This document shows positions 58,774 through 64,000 of a stretch of DNA of 64,000 nt, piece by piece (within the stretch, counting starts at the first letter, position 1; each line of letters opens with the position of its first letter). Below the pieces are notes generated by a model. That model ran no database searches and was not told the DNA's origin. It saw only the letters and a program-made list of their open reading frames with translations. The translations under genes and the position numbers were made by a program. Source of the DNA: Calamus simplicifolius (taxonomy: Eukaryota; Streptophyta; Magnoliopsida; Arecales; Arecaceae); NCBI GenBank assembly GCA_900491605.1, contig UESW01004375.1, forward strand, positions 267,810 to 331,809, in the 5' to 3' direction.

Positions 58774-59850
58774 AGATGAGGATTTTGATAAGAATGAAAG
58801 ATAAATGGGAATGAAAAATCTTTGCAAAGGATGGAGATAAGAAAGTTTCTATATTCATTGATGGGGATGAAGATAAAAGGCTAAAATAGTGATGAAAATG
58901 AGGAGTATCCATTATCAAACGTCAACGTATTTATTTTCTTACACGCATCGTTTATGTCCAGTGGAGAAAAGCTCAGCGCATCATTCATTTCGTTAGATTA
59001 TGATTATCAAAATGTACATGTCATCATCCATCATTATGCGAACAACGCGGATGGTTTATAATTAAAGCGTAGAAGTATCATGCGCCAAGTTATATCTTCA
59101 TCCATTGATTGGTAGGACGAGGGCGGTTGAAGTCATGAGTATTTTGTATTCTATTACTCATACACATACTTATCCTCTAGTCTTTTAAAATATTTTTAAA
59201 ATTAATTAAGATTAATTAATATTTACTATTAGTTTCAACAAAATTAAAGTTTAGTGACACAAAAATTATATAATTTTAATATTAATAAAATGTAATTAAA
59301 TTTCAATCTAGAAAATCTAGATGGTACTTATGCCATGCTTTAAACTCAGGATGGATATAGGGCATAACAATCTGATAAATTAAACCGCACAACATGCAAA
59401 GCATTTTCATATAACTAATTATATTTAACTAATAATAACAAACTAATTATCCATTAAACCAAAAGAATCAAACTCAAAAGCAATAACAATAACTAAGAAC
59501 CACATAAAGTGCTAAAATCAAATACTAAATATTCTAGAATAGCAATCTGGACCAATTTTCTATCCAAATACTATCCTATGCCTCAGTCTCTAAAAAAATA
59601 TAAAATATTTTACGAGCTAACATTCAATAAGCAATTAACATTATAATTGAAGAGATTAAGTAAGTAACCAATAAATGTCTACGGGTGTACATGAAAAACA
59701 CTTGTGTACAATAGCTTTTCAAATAATTTTTAACTTATCATTATATATAAACTAATACATCAAATCTCAGGTGTAATGATAATATGAAATAGTGTCAGTT
59801 GGCTCTCACATTATATTTAATATATTAATATCAAGTCAATATTTAGTTTG
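58770..59850. other. No gene seen
   Basis: AT-rich non-coding DNA up to the poly(A) tail of the LINE. Confidence 0.5.
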
Positions 59851-59851
59851 C

Positions 59852-62800
59852 TTTTTTTTTTTTTTTTGTTACAAACGGGCGATCATACAATTCTTGAATG
59901 AGTCAGTCCAGATACATCAGAAGTTAAGATCTGCTGCAGAAGGATAGGACATGGGTCGCCTGCTTCCAAATCCATGGACCCGCATGTTGAGCAGCAAAGG
60001 CCGCCACCCAGTCTGCCGCCGAGTTGGCCTCACGATAAGTATGGCGGATCTGGACAGAATCAAGCTCCCGCAACATAGACCAACAGTCCCTCAGAATCGG
60101 ATTTGAGGAACCATCTATATAGCTCTCCTTTAATAACCAAGAAATGACAGTCATAGAATCCCCCTCAATCATGATCTTGGGAGCATGGAGGATCCTAACA
60201 GCAAACGAGAGCCCTGCCCAAGCAGCACCGAGCTCCGACAGAGGAACTGTTGAGTCCAGGGATCCAAAGCCTCCCGCTGCCAAAGATCACCCATCGGTCC
60301 CCGAATGATGAAAGCAGATCCAGCAGCTCTATCCCGGACACTCCCATCAAAGTTAATTTTGACATACCCTGGAGGGGGGCTCCCAAGAGACGAAAACCGT
60401 ACGACGGTTCGCTGTCGGAACAGCAGGGGAGCCCCAGAGGCCAGAGGAGTCAAAATTAACATCATGAAAGGCACGGGCACATTCCGAAGCCAATAATCTA
60501 ATCTGCCTCACAATCCTGTGAAAGGAAAACCTGTCGTCGGAGAATATGATCTGATTCCTCGACAGCCATATATAATAAGCAGTAACAGACCAAAGACCAC
60601 GCTTGCTCATAGGACCGCTCCGGATGTCCTGAAGGAAAGATGATCGCGAGAAAGCCATTACCTCCAGATCCCTAGGATAGCCCATAAGAGCCCAGATCCT
60701 TCTCGCTCTGGAACAGCAAAATATAGCATGGTCCACAGATTCATCCACCTGCCTACACAGAGGACAGATCGGCTGAATAGGCAGACCCCTCCGAGAAAGG
60801 AGGCAAGTAGGAAGACAGTCCCAAAGAAGCTTCCAATGAATAACTGAACCCTGGGGAGAACAGGAAGCTTCCAAATCCAAACTGCATCCTCCGTATGCTG
60901 AACCTGCGGCCTGTATATGTCCATAAGATCCCTAATGGGGCCTTGGGAAGACAAGATCGCTGCCAAACCCTGGAGTCAACAGAGCAATCAGGTAAAAGAG
61001 GCATCGAGAGAATCCGACGAGAAAGCTCCTCCCCAAAAAACCGGGTCACCGTGGGTATGTGCCATGAGTGGGGGTTTAAGGAAATAAGATCCTTAACCCT
61101 AAGATTAGGGGGAACATCCATGTTGATAAAGGAGGGCCACCGCATAAGGGGGAGCTCAGAAATCCAGGTATCATTGACAGCATCAATTGACCAGCCATCA
61201 CCAATCATCCAAGAGATATTGTGCATAATGGGCTGACTATGTCTACAAATCTCCTTCCAATAGGATGAGGATCCACGGGGCGGTATAATAATCGAACCAG
61301 AAACCCAGTCACCGTATCTCGCATGCATCACAGAACTCCATAAACTATGAGGCTCCAAAAGGAAACGCGAGGCATGTTTGGCAAGAAGAGCTTCTCTTCT
61401 AACAATCAAGGACTGAATCCCCAGTCCACCTTCATTAATAGGCATGCAGACCCTGTCCCAGGCACTAGATGAATACCATGTCCCTCCTGCGTAGAAGCCC
61501 AAAGAAAATCTCTGAAACATCTCTCAATCCTCCTCAGACAAGTGATCGGCAGAACGGCATTCGAAAGGAGATACACAGGAAGAGAAGAGAGGACAGAACG
61601 AATGATAGTGATCCTAGCCATCATGGACAGACTAGTCATCTGCCACCCCTCAATACGCTGGCGGACCCGTCGCTCGATCTCTGCAAAGTCAGAACAGCGA
61701 GCCCGTCTACCAGTAATGGGGATCCCCAAATACTTGAAGTGGTCCGTCCGAGTAGTGATACCTGATAACTCCATAATGGCCTCCCTAGTAGATCTAGGGG
61801 TCTTAGGGCTGAAGCAGATAGAAGACTTAAGAAAATTTACCCTCTGGCCCGACGCCTGACAGTAACGCTGCAGAATAGAATGAAAAGAAGCAGCATTATC
61901 AATAGAAGCCTGCCCCAGAAGAATACAGTCATCAGCAAAAAGAAGATGAGAAATCAGAGGGCCCTCTCTCCCGGCCATGAATGGAACAATCCGGTGCTCC
62001 TGCTGAGCAAGATGAAAGGCACGAGAAAGATCGTCCGCGGCAAGAATAAATAACAAGGGGGATAAGGGACATCCCTGTCTCAAACCCACAGAAGAGTGGA
62101 AAAATTCAGTAGGGCTCCCATTGATGAGCAGAGAAAAGGAAGGCCTCAGAATACATGCCATAATCCATTCAATAAAAAGATCATCAAAACCGAACTCCTG
62201 AAGGGAGCGCTTCAAAGGCCCAGCTCAGTCTGTCATAAGCTCTCTCCATATCAAGCTTCACCGCCATGAGACTTCTTCTCACAGGGGCTCTTTGAAGATC
62301 ATGCATGAACTCCTGAGCAATGAGGACGTTATCCGATATAGAACGCCCTTTAATAAAAGCCCCCTGCTCTATAGAAATAAGACGGGGGATCACAAGCCGA
62401 AGACGGCCAACCAAGAGGCGAGCACAAACTTTATACAGAGTAGTGCAAAGGCTGATAGGTCTGAAGTGCTGCGGAAGAGAGGCGTCGGACTGCTTGGGTA
62501 CCAACGTAACAAGAGTCCGGTTCCATTCCAAGGGAATTTGCTTCAATTGGAAGACAATTTGAATGGCCTGAATAACCTCTTGTCCAATTATGTCCCAATA
62601 GTGGCGATAAAATAGAGGAGGAAAACCATCAGGCCCTGGAGCCTTGTCCGGACCGAGCTCCCATAGGGCCACCCGAATCTCCTCAGCAGTGACTGGTCTG
62701 CATAGCTTTTCATTGTCCTGTGAAGAAACCCTTCTGGAATCAGGAACCCTGACCACCGGATCCCCATCAGCAGTGGAATCAGCCCATCTGGATTGAAAGA

Positions 62801-64000
62801 ACTGGAGAAGCATATCCCGAATAGAATGGTAATCCTCCTGACCATACCCCTCCGTGTCAACTAGTCTCCGAATCCTGTTCACGGCCCGGCGCTTTAAGGT
62901 AGCCTGATGGAAGAATCTGGTATTACGATCCCCCTCACAGATCCACTGCGTCCTAGACCTCTGTTTCCAGTACATCTCCTGCTGGCGAAGCAGAGTGGTG
63001 ACGAGCAAGCAATTCCCGCAGAGAGAAAAGGTCCGAATCCAAAAGAGATCCATCCAGATCCTCCTTACCCTGTAGAACAGTAATATCAGCTTCCACCAGA
63101 TCAATCTGTCTATCCAAGTTCCCCACTTCAAACCTATTCCATTTGGAAAGACGTCGTCTGGCCAGCATAAGACGACGAGAGAGACGGTAAATAGCATTGC
63201 CCCTGATTGGAAGATGCCAAATTTGAGTAATAATGGACCGAGCCCCGAATGGACTGTCCAGAAATGCTCAAATCTAAACTGTCTAGGCTGGTGCACATCA
63301 GCCTCAGTAGAAATCAAAATGGGGCAGTGATCCGAAGCAATCCTGGGCAAGTGAGATACAGAAACCGCAGGATGCATATGAAGCCATTGGGCCGTAGCCA
63401 AAGCTCTGTCGAGTCTCTCCCAAACACGAGCTGAGCCCTGACGATTATTACACCAAGTAAATTGGGTCCCAGAATACCCCAAATCCATCAGACTAGAAGA
63501 CCTTATAAAGGAATTGAATTCATTAATATCAGCTGAGGCCGAAACCCGTCTGCCCCCACGTTTTTCCTTTGCCTCAGTGATACAGTTAAAATCTCCCGCA
63601 ACAATGGCAGGGAGACCTTGATCAAGGAGGGAAAGCAGCTCAGCCCAAAGGATTCGTCTCTCTCTGTAATCCGTACTGGCATAAACCGCCGAAAGCAGCC
63701 AGGGGTCAGAGGACCCCATAGAGATAAGAAGACCAATCTGCTGGTTGCACTGATGAAAAGCCTCAACCGAAATAGCAGAATCACGCCAGATGGCCAATAT
63801 ACCCCCCGACATCCCTTCAGCCTCCACCGCATACGAAGACCAAGATCGGGAAATCTGTCTCCGAAGCCGGGCCAGAGTATCCCCCGACAATCTGGTTTCC
63901 AACAACACACATATATCAAAATTATATAATTGCATCAATCTATTAAAAGAGGATCGAAAGGAAGGCTTTCGAGCTCCTCGAGTATTCCATATAAGAATCT
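59852..64000 (-). mobile_element. L1-type LINE with C-terminal RNase H, 5' end outside window
   Basis: A minus-strand non-LTR retrotransposon whose poly(A) tail appears as a T run at 59852-59867. In element order one sees endonuclease, reverse transcriptase, a zinc-binding zf-RVT module and RNase H. It is clearly more GC-rich than its surroundings. The 5' end, ORF1 and the target duplication are beyond 64000, so insertion boundaries cannot be confirmed. Confidence 0.9.
59924..64000 (-). pseudogene. LINE ORF2 (endonuclease, RT, zf-RVT, RNase H), frameshifted
   Basis: The endonuclease runs from the window edge (WNTRGA near 63975) with LLETRL, GDFNCI and SDHCPI, all keeping catalytic residues. 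RT covers about 62830-61700: GPDGFPPLFYRHYW, PISLCTTLYK, then LRQGCPLSPLLF and the active-site FADD (61939-61928). zf-RVT follows (PICPLCRQVDESVDHAIFC, about 60790-60710). RNase H is at about 60390-59930 with FDGS, SELGAAWAGL, IEGDSM and REANSAADW. The first 584 codons (63938-62184) are open. Frame breaks lie near 62200, 61450, 60800 and 60300, so one to a few indels inactivate an otherwise well-preserved ORF2. This points to a fairly young copy. Confidence 0.9.

Noticed and set aside
58670..58918. Minus-strand ORF with a Tyr-Ile repeat
   Set aside because: Produced by the (AT)25 microsatellite.
60895..63929. Several plus-strand ORFs opposite the LINE
   Set aside because: They are antisense shadows of the GC-rich LINE ORF2 with no recognisable domains.

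Overview
The window looks like nuclear DNA of a flowering plant, probably a monocot (this last point is a weak inference from overall gene and repeat style). It is AT-rich and packed with transposable elements, many nested inside each other. One host gene is recognisable: a WNK (with-no-lysine) protein kinase on the minus strand, with eight coding exons between 54634 and 39179.

Layout. 1-5990: a minus-strand Sirevirus-type Ty1/copia element, cut by the window edge and inserted in a CACTA (En/Spm) transposase gene. 5991-10885: two tandem copies of a unit made of the 3' part of a CACTA TNP2 gene fused to the 3' end of an RTE-type LINE. 10886-13400: the rest of that decayed RTE LINE, split by a Stowaway-like MITE (11739-11982). 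13401-21347: no gene seen; a hAT-type MITE with an 8-bp target duplication, several microsatellites and an RTE relic. 21348-36616: a three-level nest, each level bounded by its own termini: a Harbinger-like MITE split by a non-autonomous CACTA element (21596-36572), itself split by a Sirevirus (26218-36441) with two LTRs, a 5-bp target duplication and a broken accessory gene behind pol. 36617-39178: an RTE relic and downstream sequence of the WNK gene. 39179-54634: the WNK gene, whose fifth intron (12.7 kb) holds a second kind of copia element (41846-51616, plus strand, antisense to the gene). 54635-59851: 5' flank, MITE-like repeats and microsatellites. 59852-64000: a minus-strand L1-type LINE with a C-terminal RNase H, running off the window.

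Every element-encoded reading frame seen is broken by frameshifts, stops or lost catalytic residues. The WNK gene has correct splice junctions and phases throughout, but a one-base deletion in exon 6 shifts the frame late in the kinase domain; it is either a recent pseudogene or a base error.

The most unusual signals are in non-coding parts of the retroelements. The leader of the WNK-intron copia element carries four tandem stem-loops that share one 19-nt core, have different but self-complementary outer stems, and show a compensatory double change in one core. The Sirevirus carries arrays of a 12-bp palindrome-like motif upstream of the TATA box in its LTRs, and a further seven-copy array directly upstream of its accessory gene.
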